Shown: positions 52,484 to 64,000 of the stretch, one piece after another | How positions within the stretch are numbered: position 1 is the first letter of the stretch | Layout of the letters: the number at the start of each line of letters is the position of its first letter | Translations under genes and position numbers: made by a program | Source: Pseudorhizobium flavum | GTDB taxonomy: Bacteria > Pseudomonadota > Alphaproteobacteria > Rhizobiales > Rhizobiaceae | Direction of reading: 5' to 3' | DNA length: 64,000 nucleotides | Assembly: GCF_902502825.2 (NCBI RefSeq) | Contig: NZ_LR723670.1 | Coordinates: forward strand, 3,061,001 to 3,125,000 | Notes under the pieces: generated by a model | What the model was told of the DNA's origin: nothing | What the model saw: the letters and a program-made list of their open reading frames with translations, nothing else | The model's database searches: none

Positions 52484-53877
52484 TGTGTGAATTCTGCTCC
52501 CTCGGCTCTTAACGTCATGCAGACGGTTGTTCCGCTTGTCGAACTCTTAAGGCTGAAGCGACCGCCAATGCTCTCGATCCGTTCCCGTAGCCCCGCAAGC
52601 CCAAGACCCTGGGGCTTCACCTTTTCCACATCGAAGCCCGGACCTTCATCCTCTACTTCCACCGTGATCTCATTGTCACCCAGGGTTTGGCGCACTTTCT
52701 GTCCAGCCCCGCCTCCGTGGCGAAAGCCATTATTTAGGGCCTCTTGAACAAACCTGTAGATGGTGATCTTCGCGGATGGCGAGAGTTCGCACGCGACATC
52801 CGACAGTCGAAGCGCCACGGGGGAACCTGTTCGTTGAACGTGGGCGTTCACGGCGCGAGTGATCACCTCGTGAAGGTCCCCATTTTCTATGTCAGGAAGG
52901 ATGAGCCCCCTGCAGATCGCGCGGATCTCTTCCATCGCCTCATTGAGACGGGCCTTGATCGCCGAAAGCTCGACCTCACGGACAGCGTCTGGTGTATCCG
53001 GTGTCACGAGGGTCTTGCTGTCGATCCGAAGTGCGGCATAGGCCACCAATTGCGCCGGACCGTCGTGCAGGTCAGCACCCAAGCGGCGCAGGTAACTCTC
53101 GTTCAGCGCAGTCGCTCTCTGAGATGCACGCTGGGCCCGCCTGTGAAGTTCGCGGTTTTGCTCCAGGAGGTTGGACAATTCGGCGACCCGCTCCGTCAGG
53201 GCAGCCTTTTGATCGTCAATGGTCCGGCTCCCCCGAACGACGATGGCGGAGAGAGAGAGAAAGAAAACTGCAACGACCGCAGCCACGGCTGCCCAACTCA
53301 GTAGCCTCGCCTCCCACAGGCTTTCCTCGAACCCCTCCGCCACCTCAGAAAATTCTGAAACGGCCACGACTTCGCCCGACCACGGTTGCAGGATGGGATT
53401 GTAGATCTCCAGGAGCGGGACGCCGGCAGCGCGTTCCGCGATACTCTCCTCCTCGTCCGGTCGCTCGAACTCGGCAATCAGCTTGCCCGAAAACGCCCGT
53501 TGGAGCTCCTCGTTCAGCCCAAAGCGTCGGCCGATCATGCTGGGATCCGTAGCATAGAGAACCGTGCCATCCGCCCGCCACAGACGAAAGGAAATGACGC
53601 GGTCTCCCAGCGCTCCCTGTCCGAAGGTCTCGTCCAGCGTGCGGCTTGTAATATCGTCCAGGACCTCGGTGGTCTGAAGATCGGGAAGCAGCGGAGCAAT
53701 GATGCCGTCCACGTACATTGCCGTGGTGGCCGCCGAGTTTCTGGTAACGGCAGCCTCGATGAGAGTTGTCACCAAAGCGCCCACGACCAGTGCTGCTGCA
53801 ATTGACACGACGCCGCCGGCCAAAAGAAACCGGCGCGCCAACGACTGCTGTCTCCACCGTTCGATTGTTCGGGACAA
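52480..53877 (-). CDS. Sensor histidine kinase (HisKA_3 type)
   Basis: 465-residue membrane kinase. Two helices (about residues 17-40 and 193-213) enclose a periplasmic sensor domain of about 150 residues. A coiled coil and the HisKA_3 dimer-phosphoacceptor follow (His in GADLHDGPAQLVAYAAL), then an ATPase domain with N-box VQEALNNGFRHG and G-boxes DEGPGFD and GLGLAGLRERI. The start is TTG 53877 (GAGAAGAG upstream). Pairs with the regulator encoded next. Confidence 0.88.
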   Translation of the reverse strand: MSRTIERWRQQSLARRFLLAGGVVSIAAALVVGALVTTLIEAAVTRNSAATTAMYVDGIIAPLLPDLQTTEVLDDITSRTLDETFGQGALGDRVISFRLWRADGTVLYATDPSMIGRRFGLNEELQRAFSGKLIAEFERPDEEESIAERAAGVPLLEIYNPILQPWSGEVVAVSEFSEVAEGFEESLWEARLLSWAAVAAVVAVFFLSLSAIVVRGSRTIDDQKAALTERVAELSNLLEQNRELHRRAQRASQRATALNESYLRRLGADLHDGPAQLVAYAALRIDSKTLVTPDTPDAVREVELSAIKARLNEAMEEIRAICRGLILPDIENGDLHEVITRAVNAHVQRTGSPVALRLSDVACELSPSAKITIYRFVQEALNNGFRHGGGAGQKVRQTLGDNEITVEVEDEGPGFDVEKVKPQGLGLAGLRERIESIGGRFSLKSSTSGTTVCMTLRAEGAEFTQ

Positions 53878-54090
53878 TCTCTTCTCTCGCCACGATTACA
53901 ATGCGCAGGAAGTATTGCAGCGCGTAGCGGCGTCAATGGCGGGCGCCTTGGAGGGCGAAAAAGCAGAAATGACGCGCCTATGAGCGCCCGGCGACCAAGT
54001 CCCACACGGAGAATCAGCGAGCCGGCCCCTCCGAGCAGGAACGACGCGCGGCGCAGGCCACCCACAACACCTTTTGTCAGAGCCCCCCAA

Positions 54091-54663
54091 TCATCTGGCC
54101 GAGGCCACCGGCCACTCCTCATCGGCATCGACGACGACCGTCTCGTGCTTCTCCTGCCAGCTGTCGACGCCGCCGGGGAACCAGTGGACGCCGGTATAGC
54201 CGTTCGTCACCAAACGCTTGCCGGCATTCCAGCTGCCCCAGCATCGCGGCTGGCAGAAGACCACGATCTGCCTGGCGTGGTCGCCTTGGGTGAGTTCTTC
54301 CACGCGCCGGAAGAATGCCTCTTCCTGTGCCGCCTCAAGGGTTGCCGCTCCCGCGCCGGGGAGCCAAACGGCCTTCGGAATGGAACGATGAGTGGGCAAC
54401 CAGAGCCGATCCTCCGAGAACCCCTCAGGTTTCTTGTCGGCAGGGCCAACATCCACCAGGAGCGGATCCCTTGGCAGCAGGGCCTCGAGACCGGCCAGAT
54501 CAATCACCACGGCGCCCTGCAGGGTGCTGGGGGTCTCGCTCCGCATCGGCCCCGACCACAAACCTTCCGGCTCCATCACCTCTGCGAACACGCGGCCTCC
54601 ACCGGAGGCAGCCAGAGCCACGGCGACGGCAAGTAAGAGGAAAAACCGTGAGCTTCCCCGCAT
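54091..54663 (-). CDS. PQQ-dependent catabolism-associated CXXCW motif protein (rhodanese-like)
   Basis: 190-residue exported protein: signal peptide (FFLLLAVAVALAASGGG), then a rhodanese-like domain with the family motif CQPRCWGSWNAGKRL. This family accompanies PQQ-dependent (quinoprotein) alcohol and methanol dehydrogenases and acts in the periplasm; its exact role is unknown. Start ATG 54663; a longer frame to 54714 lacks a signal peptide. Eleven bases after the SoxYZ-like gene. Confidence 0.85.
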   Translation of the reverse strand: MRGSSRFFLLLAVAVALAASGGGRVFAEVMEPEGLWSGPMRSETPSTLQGAVVIDLAGLEALLPRDPLLVDVGPADKKPEGFSEDRLWLPTHRSIPKAVWLPGAGAATLEAAQEEAFFRRVEELTQGDHARQIVVFCQPRCWGSWNAGKRLVTNGYTGVHWFPGGVDSWQEKHETVVVDADEEWPVASAR

Positions 54664-54674
54664 GTCTTCGGATC

Positions 54675-55493
54675 CTAGTTGGTTGCCAGCGGGACGTCGA
54701 AGCTCTCCTCCCACTGTCCACCCTTGTTGTCGGACGCAACCACCCGGATCGGCGCCTGGTCTGCCGGCACAAAGCTGAAACCTATGGCTGGATTCGTGGA
54801 GAGGGAAATGTCCCCGGTCACTTCCATCACGGTTCGATCGCCCTGAGAGACAGTTACCTTCTCCACATAGCGCGGCGGCGTGTAGAGGCGGGTGAGCTGG
54901 TTCATCTGCATGCCGCTGAAGTTCGGGTGGCGGATCATCAGGGTCGCTTCCGTGGGCTTTCCCTGCTGGACATTCTCCGCGAACTTCATCCGCATCTCGC
55001 CCATGCCCTTCATCGCTTCGGCGTCACTCGGCCCTGACGGGGCTGAGCACCCACCGGACGCTTTCACGAAGACGGCGTTGGAGAACAGCTTTCCATCGGT
55101 CGTCTCGGCAACGGCGTGAACGCTGGTATAGGTGTCGACGCGCACGCGCAGGTGCAGCGCGCCGGCATCGGCGCCCGGGCCGAAGGTGACATGGGCGGCC
55201 AAGGGGACCGGGTTCTCGTCAATAACCAGATAGACCGACTTGATCTTGTCCTTCTCCGGCATCGTGAGGGTGATCGGCACGAGTGCCGCATCCTGCGCAC
55301 GCTTCGGCGCATCGATCTTGATCAGCGAGTCCGTCGGAACGACCTCGCGGCCCTCGAAGATGTAGCCGGCGATCTGCTGCCATCGCTCCTCCCGCTCGGC
55401 GTCCGCATCAGAGGCATTCACACCGGGCGCCAAGCCGACACAGAATACCGCCAGCAGAGCGGTCGCAAAGGTTCGTCGCATCATCGGCATCAT
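54675..55493 (-). CDS. Quinoprotein-associated SoxYZ-like carrier
   Basis: 272-residue exported protein with SoxY-like N-terminal and SoxZ-like C-terminal halves fused (FTGREVVP-type start, GGCSAPSG where SoxY has its GGCGG tail, then MIRHPNFSGMQMNQLTR typical of SoxZ). The fused family is linked to PQQ dehydrogenase clusters. Signal peptide at the N-terminus. Either of two Met starts is possible (55493 or 55484). The expected swinging-arm Cys is present (residue about 153). Confidence 0.85.
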   Translation of the reverse strand: MMPMMRRTFATALLAVFCVGLAPGVNASDADAEREERWQQIAGYIFEGREVVPTDSLIKIDAPKRAQDAALVPITLTMPEKDKIKSVYLVIDENPVPLAAHVTFGPGADAGALHLRVRVDTYTSVHAVAETTDGKLFSNAVFVKASGGCSAPSGPSDAEAMKGMGEMRMKFAENVQQGKPTEATLMIRHPNFSGMQMNQLTRLYTPPRYVEKVTVSQGDRTVMEVTGDISLSTNPAIGFSFVPADQAPIRVVASDNKGGQWEESFDVPLATN

Positions 55494-55518
55494 ATTCTCC
55501 TCCCTGCGTTAGGTAAGA

Positions 55519-56499
55519 CTATTCCCACTCAAGTTCCTTGTAGGCCTGGATGACGTTGCGCGCATGATAGTCGCTGAACAGCGCCCAACCGCCCCCTTCC
55601 CCGGCAGCGATCGTTCGACTGGCCTCGTCTATCGATAGCCCCTCCTTGATCGCCTTTCGGGTCTCCTCATGGAGAGCTGTCAGATAGCCTATCTGCCTGT
55701 CCATGGCCGCTTCAAAATCCACGATCGCCGGACCGTGGCCCGGCACGGCTCGAACCGCGCCGACCCCCCTCAACCGTTCCGCCTCCGCCAACCATCCCGA
55801 CAGGCTGCCGTCGAGCGAAGGCAGACGATCGACGAAAAGCAGGTCGGCCGGAAAGAGCAGACCTGACGACAGGTCGAGCATCGACAGGTCGCAGTCGGTA
55901 TGGGCCGTCGGATGTGCTGTGATCTGCAGGCGGCGGTCGCCGAGGTCGATCTCCGCCACGTCGTCGACCTCCCGCGTCGGATAGATGATGTCGCCGACAT
56001 TCTCCGCTCCGATAACCTCCGCAAGGCGCTGCCGATAATAGCTTCCGCGCGCATCCAGGGCAGCCTTCAGGGCGTGATGGCCGACAAACTGAGGCTGCTC
56101 CTCGACAAAGGCTGCCGCCCCGAAGCAATGGTCGGGATGGACATGCGTCAGAACCACATGTCGGACAGGCTTGCTGGTTCGCTCCCTGATCCGCGCTTTG
56201 AGCCACTCCGCATCTGCCAGGCTGCCGCCGGGATCGGTGACCAGCACGCTGTCGCGTCCGACAATGAACCCGACGTTGGCAATACCGCCTTTGTTGGCTG
56301 GGGATATTTCCTCATGCGGCGCTTCCCGGATGAAGACACCGTTACCGAGTTCCTTCAATCCCCCAAATTGAGTGCCGAACCCGGTTCGGGGAAAACAGCA
56401 CAGACAGAGACCCAGGGCCAAGGCTTCACGGCGTGTGAAGCGCCCGCCGGTAGCTGACTGTCCGGCACAGTCGACGGCATCATAGCTTTCGATCGACAT
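55519..56499 (-). CDS. Quinoprotein relay system zinc metallohydrolase 2 (MBL fold)
   Basis: 326-residue metallo-beta-lactamase fold protein with the Zn motif HVHPDHC (HxHxDH) in VLTHVHPDHCFG, further ligands in TAHTDCDLSML and the GHGPAI His. An N-terminal twin-Arg like RFTRREALALGLCLC suggests Tat export to the periplasm. The family is named for the SoxH-like relay of quinoprotein dehydrogenases. First of the three accessory genes; the dehydrogenase is missing in this window. Confidence 0.86.
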   Translation of the reverse strand: MSIESYDAVDCAGQSATGGRFTRREALALGLCLCCFPRTGFGTQFGGLKELGNGVFIREAPHEEISPANKGGIANVGFIVGRDSVLVTDPGGSLADAEWLKARIRERTSKPVRHVVLTHVHPDHCFGAAAFVEEQPQFVGHHALKAALDARGSYYRQRLAEVIGAENVGDIIYPTREVDDVAEIDLGDRRLQITAHPTAHTDCDLSMLDLSSGLLFPADLLFVDRLPSLDGSLSGWLAEAERLRGVGAVRAVPGHGPAIVDFEAAMDRQIGYLTALHEETRKAIKEGLSIDEASRTIAAGEGGGWALFSDYHARNVIQAYKELEWE

Positions 56500-56764
56500 G
56501 TTCTAGAATATCACGTTGATCGGCATTCCGGTAGCGCCCTTTGCCCTCTTCGCGCGCGGCAGTCTCGGCAAGACAGTCCGTCTGGAACTTTGCGGCTCAG
56601 GCGTCTCCGAGAAACGCCGCCACCTCTCCTGCCGCGTTCCTAGACGCTTCGGTTCGCGCCTCAGCGCTCCGCCGTTCCTTGCGTGGATCGACGGCAATGG
56701 CTGGAAACCGCGGTGATCACTGGCTGTCGGTCAGACGCTCGTGCGACAGCCAGTGTGCCGGTAC

Positions 56765-57223
56765 TCAGGCTGCGAGCGCTCCGGACTTCTTTGCCACCCA
56801 GCTGGCGACGTAGTCCATCAACGCCGGCGAGAGGCAGTCATAGGGCTCCAGTCCCAACTCCCGCAGGCGCGCCCGGATCGCATCCATTTGACTGGGATCG
56901 ACACCGGCCTCGATGATCGAGGACACGAAAGCCGCAAACTCCGGCGGAGCCCAGCCCGCTTCCTGGAAACGTTCCGGGTGCACGAAGTCGAGCCCCTGAA
57001 AGGCGTGCTCCCGCTCGACCGGGCCGTACATATGGACGCCGCATTCCCGACAGGCATGACGCTGGATCAGCGCCGAACTGTCGACGACCTGCAGCTTGTC
57101 TCCATTTTCAAGTACCGTCACCTTGTCGTGGGGCACGACGGCGACGACCGAGAAAACGACCCCTTTCGGTTTCCAGCACTTCGTGCAGCCACACACATGA
57201 TTATGTGCGACCTGCCCCTCGAT
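56765..57223 (-). pseudogene. gfa: gfa (glutathione-formaldehyde activating enzyme), N-terminus lost at IS end
   Basis: The frame codes for the C-terminal part of S-(hydroxymethyl)glutathione synthase: [30 protein letters not shown] (zinc Cys) and the rest to the end. Homology starts exactly at 57223, the base next to the IS inverted repeat; a stop lies in frame within the IS. About the first quarter of the protein, including the first zinc Cys motif and the start codon, is gone, so a functional product is unlikely. In related genomes gfa sits with PQQ/methanol dehydrogenase genes, in keeping with the neighbours. Confidence 0.85.
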
Positions 57224-57312
57224 TGTCCGCCATCAACGCCTATGAGACAGAACTGGTTTAATTGAGAAGAGAGGATTTTCGGCTCATCGTAGCTCATTCA
57301 AAGGAAGCGAAG

Positions 57313-57687
57313 ATGAGACAGAAAACCGGGCCGCAGACATCGTCGGCCGAGAAGACGATCAAGGATATCCGTCGCGCCACGCGCAAGCACCATTCGTCGG
57401 AGGAGAAAATCCGCATCGTGCTGGAAGGCCTTCGCGGTGAAGACAGCATTGCCGCGATCTGCCGCCGCGAAGGGATCGCCGAGAGCCTGTATTATAGCTG
57501 GTCGAAGGAATTCCTCGAAGCGGGCAAGAAGCGGCTAGCCGGTGACACTGCCCGCTCGGCCACCAGCGATGAGGTCAAGGCGCTACGCCGTGAAAGCCGC
57601 GACCTGAAAGAGGCGCTGGCCGACCTCACCCTGGAAAACCGCCTGCTTAAAAAAAGCATGATCGCGGATGGGGGCGACGAAGAATGA
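57313..57687 (+). CDS. IS3-family transposase OrfA
   Basis: 124-residue helix-turn-helix protein (AAICRREGIAESLYYSWSK) followed by a leucine-zipper-like coiled coil (residues about 85-115). ATG 57313 behind AAGGAAG; its stop overlaps the OrfB start by four bases. Binds the IS ends as part of the transposase. Confidence 0.87.
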   Translation: MRQKTGPQTSSAEKTIKDIRRATRKHHSSEEKIRIVLEGLRGEDSIAAICRREGIAESLYYSWSKEFLEAGKKRLAGDTARSATSDEVKALRRESRDLKEALADLTLENRLLKKSMIADGGDEE

Positions 57688-58664
57688 GATATCCCGCCAC
57701 CGAAAAACTCGAGATCATCCGGCTTGTCGAGGGGTCTCATCTGCCAGCCAGGCAAACCCTCGACAAGCTCGGCATTCCAAGACCAACCTTCTATCGCTGG
57801 TATGATCGCTTCCAGACCCACGGTGTTGAGGGGCTGGAAGACCGGACATCCGCGCCGTCACGGGTGTGGAACCGTATCCCCGACGATATCAGGGATCGCA
57901 TCATCACACTCGCGCTCGATCATGCCGATCTGTCGCCACGCGAGCTGGCGGTGAAGTTCACCGACATGGAAAGCTATTTCGTCTCAGAGGCTTCGGTCTA
58001 CCGCCTGCTCAAGGCCCATGACCTAATCACCTCGCCAGCCTATATCGTCATCAAGGCCAATGACGAATTCAAGGACAAGACCACGCGCCCGAACGAGATG
58101 TGGCAAACTGACTTCACCTACTTGAAGGTCATCGGCTGGGGATGGTTCTATCTGTCGACCATCCTCGACGATTATTCCCGCTACATCATCGCCTGGAAGC
58201 TGTGCACCAGCATGAAGGTCGAGGATGTCACCGACACGCTCGACCTGGCGCTGGCCGCCTCAGGCTGCGACAAGGTCAAGGTCGAACACCGGCCGCGCCT
58301 GCTGTCGGATAACGGCCCGTGTTACGTCGCCTCAGATCTCGGCGAATGGCTGGACAAATACAAGATCGATCAGGTTCACGGGGCTCCCGGCCACCCCCAA
58401 ACGCAGGGCAAGATCGAGCGCTGGCACCAGACGTTGAAGAGCCGCATTCTGCTGGAAAACTACTTCTTCCAGGAAGACCTCGAAGCGCAGATCGCGGCCT
58501 TCGTGGAGCATTACAATCATCGCCGATACCACGAGAGCCTCGAAAATCTCACCCCGGCCGACGTCTACTTCGGGCGCGGCCAAACAATCCTCCTCGAACG
58601 CGAAAGGATCAAACGCGACACCATCAGACAACGCCGCTTGAACCACCAGGCCAAAGCGGCTTAA
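57684..58664 (+). CDS. IS3-family transposase OrfB (DDE integrase core)
   Basis: 326-residue transposase with N-terminal helix-turn-helix and rve integrase core. Catalytic triad D-D-E seen in WQTDFTYLKV, LLSDNGPCYV and QGKIERWHQTLK. No frameshift signal at the junction with OrfA; coupling is by the ATGA overlap. Appears intact. Confidence 0.9.
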   Translation: MRYPATEKLEIIRLVEGSHLPARQTLDKLGIPRPTFYRWYDRFQTHGVEGLEDRTSAPSRVWNRIPDDIRDRIITLALDHADLSPRELAVKFTDMESYFVSEASVYRLLKAHDLITSPAYIVIKANDEFKDKTTRPNEMWQTDFTYLKVIGWGWFYLSTILDDYSRYIIAWKLCTSMKVEDVTDTLDLALAASGCDKVKVEHRPRLLSDNGPCYVASDLGEWLDKYKIDQVHGAPGHPQTQGKIERWHQTLKSRILLENYFFQEDLEAQIAAFVEHYNHRRYHESLENLTPADVYFGRGQTILLERERIKRDTIRQRRLNHQAKAA

Positions 58665-58738
58665 ATCAACCCGAAAACCGAGCCGGAAACTCCAATCTTC
58701 CCACGCCCAAAAAGTTTCAAATCATTCGACGACGGACA

Positions 58739-58948
58739 CCCGGCGACGAGACCGAGAGCACCACCCCCGACCGCACCGATACTGGCTCCAGTCGTCGTGC
58801 TTTCGATGGGGTCGACATCGGTTGTGAGGTGTTCGCTCTGATTCGAGATGATACTGATATCGTCCTCAGGAACGCCGGAAGCAGAAAGCCTCGCCGCCGC
58901 ATCCTGCGCGGTTTTAAGATCCTTGAACAGAGCAGCTACCGTCGGCAT
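58739..58948 (-). pseudogene. YflT-type general stress protein, C-terminus lost at IS end
   Basis: The N-terminal 70 residues match the YflT / general stress protein 17M family (PTVAALFKDLKTAQDAAARL, GVPEDDISIISNQ). The glycine-rich membrane-type segment stops at GALGLVAG, where the IS begins (58738); the following 25 codons belong to the IS. Start ATG 58948 behind GGAGG. About half of the usual protein is missing. Confidence 0.8.
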
Positions 58949-59150
58949 CAGATCCTCCATGATCAATCACATCCGCAAGCCACGACAATGCTGTTCGTTC
59001 AAGGCTCGATCGGCGAATCTTCGGCGTCGTCCAAGAGAACCCGGACGGCTGCGCCATCAAGATCTTCATATTGACCATCCTTCATTGACCATGACCTGAG
59101 ACCCAACCTCCCTCCAGTTTTCGGGAGAGTCTTGGGTTTGTAATCTGGCC

Positions 59151-59990
59151 TCAAGCGGCCTGTTTTTCCATAGCCATTTTCATTGCGAACTCGCTGGGGG
59201 TGATATTGCCCAGCGATGAGTGGGGTCTGTTCCTGTTGTAATCCTCCTTCCATGCGGTGATGGCGGCGCGGGCCTGAGTGAGCGTCGAGAACAGGGTCTC
59301 GTTGAGGCACTCGTCACGGAAGCTGCCGTTGAAGCTTTCGACAAAGCCGTTCTGCATCGGCTTGCCGGGGGCGATGTAGTGCCATTCGACGCGGGTCTCC
59401 TGGCACCATTTGAGAATGGCCATGCTGGTCATCTCCGTGCCGTTGTCGGAGACGATCGTCCTCGGCCTTCCCCGTCTGGCGATGAGACTGTCCAGTTCGC
59501 GAGCGAACCGAGCGCCCGACAGCGATGTGTCTGCGACCAGGCACAGGCATTCGCGGGTAAAGTCATCGACAATGGCCAAGATACGGAACCGTCGCCCATC
59601 GGTGAAGGCATCGCTGACGAAGTCGAGGCTCCAGCGTTCATTGGGGCGTGACGGCAGAGCCAAGGGACGCCGCGTTCCCAAGGCTCGTTTCCGGCCGCCG
59701 CGCTTGCGCACCGTCAGCTTTTCCTCCCGATAGAGACGCCGGAGCTTCTTGAGGTTCATCACGATCCCCTGCCGGTCCAGCATGACGTGGATGCGGCGGT
59801 AGCCGAAGCGCCGCCGCTCGGACGCCACCTTCTTCATTGCCTCTCGAATGGCCGCATCGTCAGGCCGCAGGCTGCGGTATCGCATGCTCGACCGATCTAC
59901 CGACAGAACCTCGCACGCCCGACGCTGGCTCACTCCGTGCTGCGCACAGACGTGAGCCACCGCATTCCGCTTCACATCGGGCGTCACCAT
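59151..59990 (-). CDS. IS407-group transposase OrfB (DDE)
   Basis: 279-residue integrase-core protein, ATG 59988-59990. D-D-E triad in [21 protein letters not shown] and [11 protein letters not shown]. Normally made as an OrfAB fusion by a -1 shift on the A7 run (59990-59996 on the plus strand as T). Confidence 0.9.
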   Translation of the reverse strand: MVTPDVKRNAVAHVCAQHGVSQRRACEVLSVDRSSMRYRSLRPDDAAIREAMKKVASERRRFGYRRIHVMLDRQGIVMNLKKLRRLYREEKLTVRKRGGRKRALGTRRPLALPSRPNERWSLDFVSDAFTDGRRFRILAIVDDFTRECLCLVADTSLSGARFARELDSLIARRGRPRTIVSDNGTEMTSMAILKWCQETRVEWHYIAPGKPMQNGFVESFNGSFRDECLNETLFSTLTQARAAITAWKEDYNRNRPHSSLGNITPSEFAMKMAMEKQAA

Positions 59991-60250
59991 TTTTTTGCAG
60001 CGACATCCTTCAGGATCGCGTTGTCCAGCATGGCTTCGGCGAGCAGCTTCTTCAGCTTGGCGTTCTCGTCCTCGAGCGCCTTCAGCTTGCGGACATCCGA
60101 CACGTCCATGCCGCCATACTTCGCCTTGTATTTGTAGAAGGTTGCATCCGAGATGCCGTGCTTGCGGCAGACATCGGCCGTCTTCGCTCCTGCCTCCTGC
60201 TCCTTCAATATCCCGATGATCTGCTCTTCCGTAAACCGTGAACGCTTCAT
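59984..60250 (-). CDS. IS407-group transposase OrfA
   Basis: 88-residue protein with helix-turn-helix ([19 protein letters not shown]) and leucine zipper (residues about 55-80), ending DVAAKKW just past the A7 slippery run. Ribosome site and start ATG 60250 near the right inverted repeat. Intact. Confidence 0.9.
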   Translation of the reverse strand: MKRSRFTEEQIIGILKEQEAGAKTADVCRKHGISDATFYKYKAKYGGMDVSDVRKLKALEDENAKLKKLLAEAMLDNAILKDVAAKKW

Positions 60251-60314
60251 TCGTCCGTCTCCTCAGTGTGACGGACTCTACCAAAATTTGGAGGAAGTTC
60301 AGGGTCTCAGGTCA

Positions 60315-60786
<472 letters not shown>

Positions 60787-60847
60787 AGTCCGGGTTTTGG
60801 GCCCGGGAGCGAAGTCAGGCGTAGCCTGATGAGGTGAGGCCGTCAAG

Positions 60848-60870
60848 ATATCGATCCGGTGGATCGATAT
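60848..60870. repeat. 23-base inverted repeat (10-bp perfect arms)
   Basis: ATATCGATCC (60848-60857) and GGATCGATAT (60861-60870) with a GGT loop lie between the two tRNA-end repeats, in the 5S to tRNA-fMet spacer. It could fold in the rRNA transcript as a processing stem. Confidence 0.5.
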
Positions 60871-60879
60871 TAGGCCGAA

Positions 60880-60906
60880 CGGGCTGCTCCACCCTGCGTC
60901 ACCAAG
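60880..60906. repeat. Direct repeat, copy 2
   Basis: See copy 1; it lies between 5S and tRNA-fMet. It has the 5' tRNA half but no anticodon or 3' half, so it is not a functional tRNA. Confidence 0.8.
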
Positions 60907-61002
60907 GATACGGACTTTTTTGGTCCGGAAGTGATGCTTGTTTTTCGTGTTTTGAGAAGATTGTATTGTCCGCTTATGTTTTGCGGCATTGCCTTTAATA
61001 GA

Positions 61003-61117
61003 CCTGGCAGCGACCTACTCTCCCGCGTCTTGAGACGAAGTACCATTGGCGCTGGGGCGTTTCACGGCCGTGTTCGGAATGGGAACGGGTGCGGCCGCCC
61101 CGCCATGACCACCAGGT
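61003..61117 (-). rRNA. 5S rRNA
   Basis: About 115 nt on the minus strand; begins CCTGGTGGTCATGGCGGGG and ends near CTGCCAGG, which close stem I. The CCGAAC and GAGAGTAGGTCG-type 5S landmarks are present. Boundaries are placed by the terminal stem. Confidence 0.93.
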
Positions 61118-61385
61118 CGATTAAGGGCAATGAACCAACATTTCTGTTGGCATGTGTTGAGAAGCTGGATTTTGGTTCATCGCCTGATCTTGTCCTGGCG
61201 GGCTGATCGCAGCCTGCCGGCTGCTGCCCTGCGGACGGCCCGCCAAATGCTTGGCGACGGCCTTTGGCCTGTATGGCTGCCCGGCGCTCTGTCGAGCAAG
61301 GGAGCCAGACAAACTGGCGATGGTCTTATGTGAACACGTCTGGCTGCATCTTCGCGTCTTGCGACGCGTGATGAGCATTATCAAT
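61118..61385. other. 23S to 5S spacer of the rRNA operon
   Basis: 268 bases between 23S and 5S. Short open frames here have no gene character. No tRNA or other gene is seen. Boundary with 23S is approximate. Confidence 0.6.

Positions 61386-64000
<2,615 letters not shown>

Larger units (their letters stand above)
57224..58738 (+). mobile_element. IS3-family insertion sequence, 1515 bp
   Basis: Both ends start with TGTCCG (read inward) and match over 16 of the outer 25 bases. Inside are two overlapping transposase genes on the plus strand. The flanks differ: GAT precedes 57224 and CCC follows 58738, so no 3-4 bp target duplication. The broken gene on each side begins exactly at the IS edge. 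This fits loss of DNA between two sites or recombination between two copies. Confidence 0.85.
59092..60314 (-). mobile_element. IS407-group (IS3 family) insertion sequence, 1223 bp
   Basis: Perfect 13-bp terminal inverted repeat (TGACCTGAGACCC) with further matches inward. Two minus-strand transposase frames joined by a frameshift site. Flanks ACCA and AGCA do not form a clear 4-bp duplication. The right end abuts the recombinase remnant directly. Confidence 0.88.

Noticed and set aside
56516..56716. 66-codon plus-strand frame between the metallohydrolase and gfa
   Set aside because: No ribosome site, no family, composition as in shadow frames; the gap of 265 bases is left as non-coding.
57174..57196. 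GTG 57194 as true start of gfa
   Set aside because: Protein homology continues upstream of it to the IS edge (VAHNH), so the GTG is internal; the gene has lost its start.
58999..59085. 28-codon minus-strand frame (MKDGQYEDLDGAA...)
   Set aside because: No ribosome site visible; it begins beside the IS407 end and may be a remnant of another gene. Too little to call.

Overview
The window is a stretch of alphaproteobacterial chromosome, most likely from the Rhizobiaceae (Rhizobium, Sinorhizobium, Agrobacterium, Shinella and relatives). The evidence is the glycerol ABC transporter of rhizobial type with its DUF2160 subunit, DUF982 and DUF992 proteins, the carboxyspermidine dehydrogenase/decarboxylase pair, the many ABC and TRAP uptake operons, ATGA-coupled genes, high GC, and an rRNA operon ending 23S-5S-tRNA-fMet. 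I cannot name the genus from the sequence alone.

Layout: 1-4.6 kb is the 3' part of a glycerol uptake operon (glpT-P-Q-U-V). 4.65-12.5 kb holds ureidoglycine aminohydrolase, a GGDEF/EAL protein, a small stress-type flavin-binding protein, DUF982, the polyamine pair, DUF992 and galE. 12.7-15.6 kb is a TRAP transporter. 15.6-20.2 kb is a divergent ubiX-ubiD / ubiT-ubiU-ubiV cluster, the oxygen-independent ubiquinone genes, around a FixK/FNR-type box. 20.5-21.2 kb is a TerC protein. 21.3-28.4 kb is a Liv-type ABC operon with an aldehyde dehydrogenase and an AraC regulator. 28.5-31 kb is ppsA, again behind a FixK/FNR-type box. 31-39 kb holds an alcohol dehydrogenase, then an agmatinase-like gene, a Pot-type ABC transporter and a nitrilase-like amidase in one operon with a divergent LysR regulator. 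39.2-43.2 kb is the ATP-grasp / alpha-E / transglutaminase / Anbu proteasome-like operon. 43.2-48.5 kb is the leucine catabolic liu operon without liuA. 48.9-51.8 kb is a group of small secreted, low-complexity Gly/Ser-rich proteins plus a 30-residue membrane peptide. 51.8-56.5 kb is a two-component system and three periplasmic accessory proteins of a PQQ-quinoprotein system; the dehydrogenase itself is not here.

From 56.7 kb the sequence is a scarred junction. An IS3-family element (57224-58738) has a broken gfa on its left and a broken YflT-type stress gene on its right, with no target duplication. An IS407-group element (59092-60314) abuts the 3' remnant of a serine recombinase, also without target duplication. 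The recombinase C-terminal codons run into the 3' half of tRNA-fMet, a probable integration site. The window ends in 5S and 23S rRNA on the minus strand.

Common threads: two FixK/FNR boxes (ubiD/ubiT and ppsA) point to low-oxygen physiology, and three possible EcfG/RpoE2 general-stress promoters stand before the stress-type flavoprotein, the first Gly/Ser repeat protein and the 30-residue peptide. The least explained material is the secreted repeat-protein block at 48.9-51.8 kb. All start sites, promoters and functions are read by eye from sequence; no search or structure prediction was run.
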